A DNA stretch of 6,778 bases, from assembly GCA_030526935.1 (NCBI GenBank), contig JAUNBY010000171.1, forward strand, positions 1 to 6,778, written 5' to 3'. This document shows positions 6,768-6,778 of the stretch, one piece after another. The stretch is from Clostridia bacterium (lineage in GTDB: Bacteria > Bacillota > Clostridia > Christensenellales > Aristaeellaceae). The translations under genes were made by a program, and so were the position numbers. Numbering within the stretch: position 1 is the stretch's first letter; each line of letters starts with the position of its first letter. The notes under the pieces are model-generated. The model searched no databases, had not been told where the DNA came from, and saw only the letters and a program-made list of their open reading frames with translations.

Positions 6768-6778
6768 GGAACCTCTCC
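6768..6778 (+). repeat. Direct repeat, copy 2 (11 bp, reaches window edge)
   Basis: Exact second copy of GGAACCTCTCC. It overlaps a palindrome-like element: GAGAGG (6764-6769) and CCTCTC (6772-6777) are complementary around AA. The 39-base period is a multiple of three, so a coding repeat is possible on either strand; on the minus strand both copies would read GEVP in an ORF entering from the right and stopping at 6695. Confidence 0.45.

Overview
The window holds a five-gene, same-strand bacterial cluster for uptake and catabolism of a small organic acid, followed by an unrelated right-hand end. The DNA is fairly GC-rich, yet isoleucine is very often ATA and arginine often AGG. All genes have strong purine-rich ribosome binding sites (GGAGG or GAGGTG). 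ATA-rich codon use in GC-rich DNA plus a TAXI-type TRAP transporter would fit an anaerobic amino-acid or organic-acid fermenter such as a member of the Synergistota. This is a guess from style; no marker gene is present.

Layout, left to right: (1) the 3' part of a DapA/N-acetylneuraminate-lyase family aldolase (2-775, cut by the window edge); (2) a short spacer with an inverted repeat just before the next ribosome binding site; (3) a TAXI-family periplasmic solute receptor (863-1882); (4) a 209-base spacer packed with four hairpins; (5) a fused DctQ-DctM TRAP permease (2092-4002); (6) a soluble FrdA/SdhA-like flavoprotein (4025-5548); (7) a PdxA2-type dehydrogenase (5560-6533) whose reading frame is broken by an apparent internal deletion; (8) 245 bases of different character, with what looks like the tail of an XRE-type helix-turn-helix protein and a short direct repeat ending at the window edge.

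The genes read as one unit. Receptor and permease form a sodium- or proton-driven secondary importer. The flavoprotein, aldolase-family enzyme and PdxA-type dehydrogenase would process the imported acid. PdxA2 enzymes normally oxidise and decarboxylate a 4-phosphorylated four-carbon sugar acid made by a DUF1537 kinase; no such kinase is in view. The aldolase lacks one residue of the dihydrodipicolinate synthase catalytic triad, and the flavoprotein seems to lack two of the four usual succinate/fumarate active-site residues, so neither is likely to have the textbook activity of its best-known relative. The true substrate cannot be read from the sequence.

The observations most worth a second look are the broken pdxA-like gene, the hairpin-rich receptor-permease spacer, the altered flavoprotein active site, and the change of sequence character after 6533.
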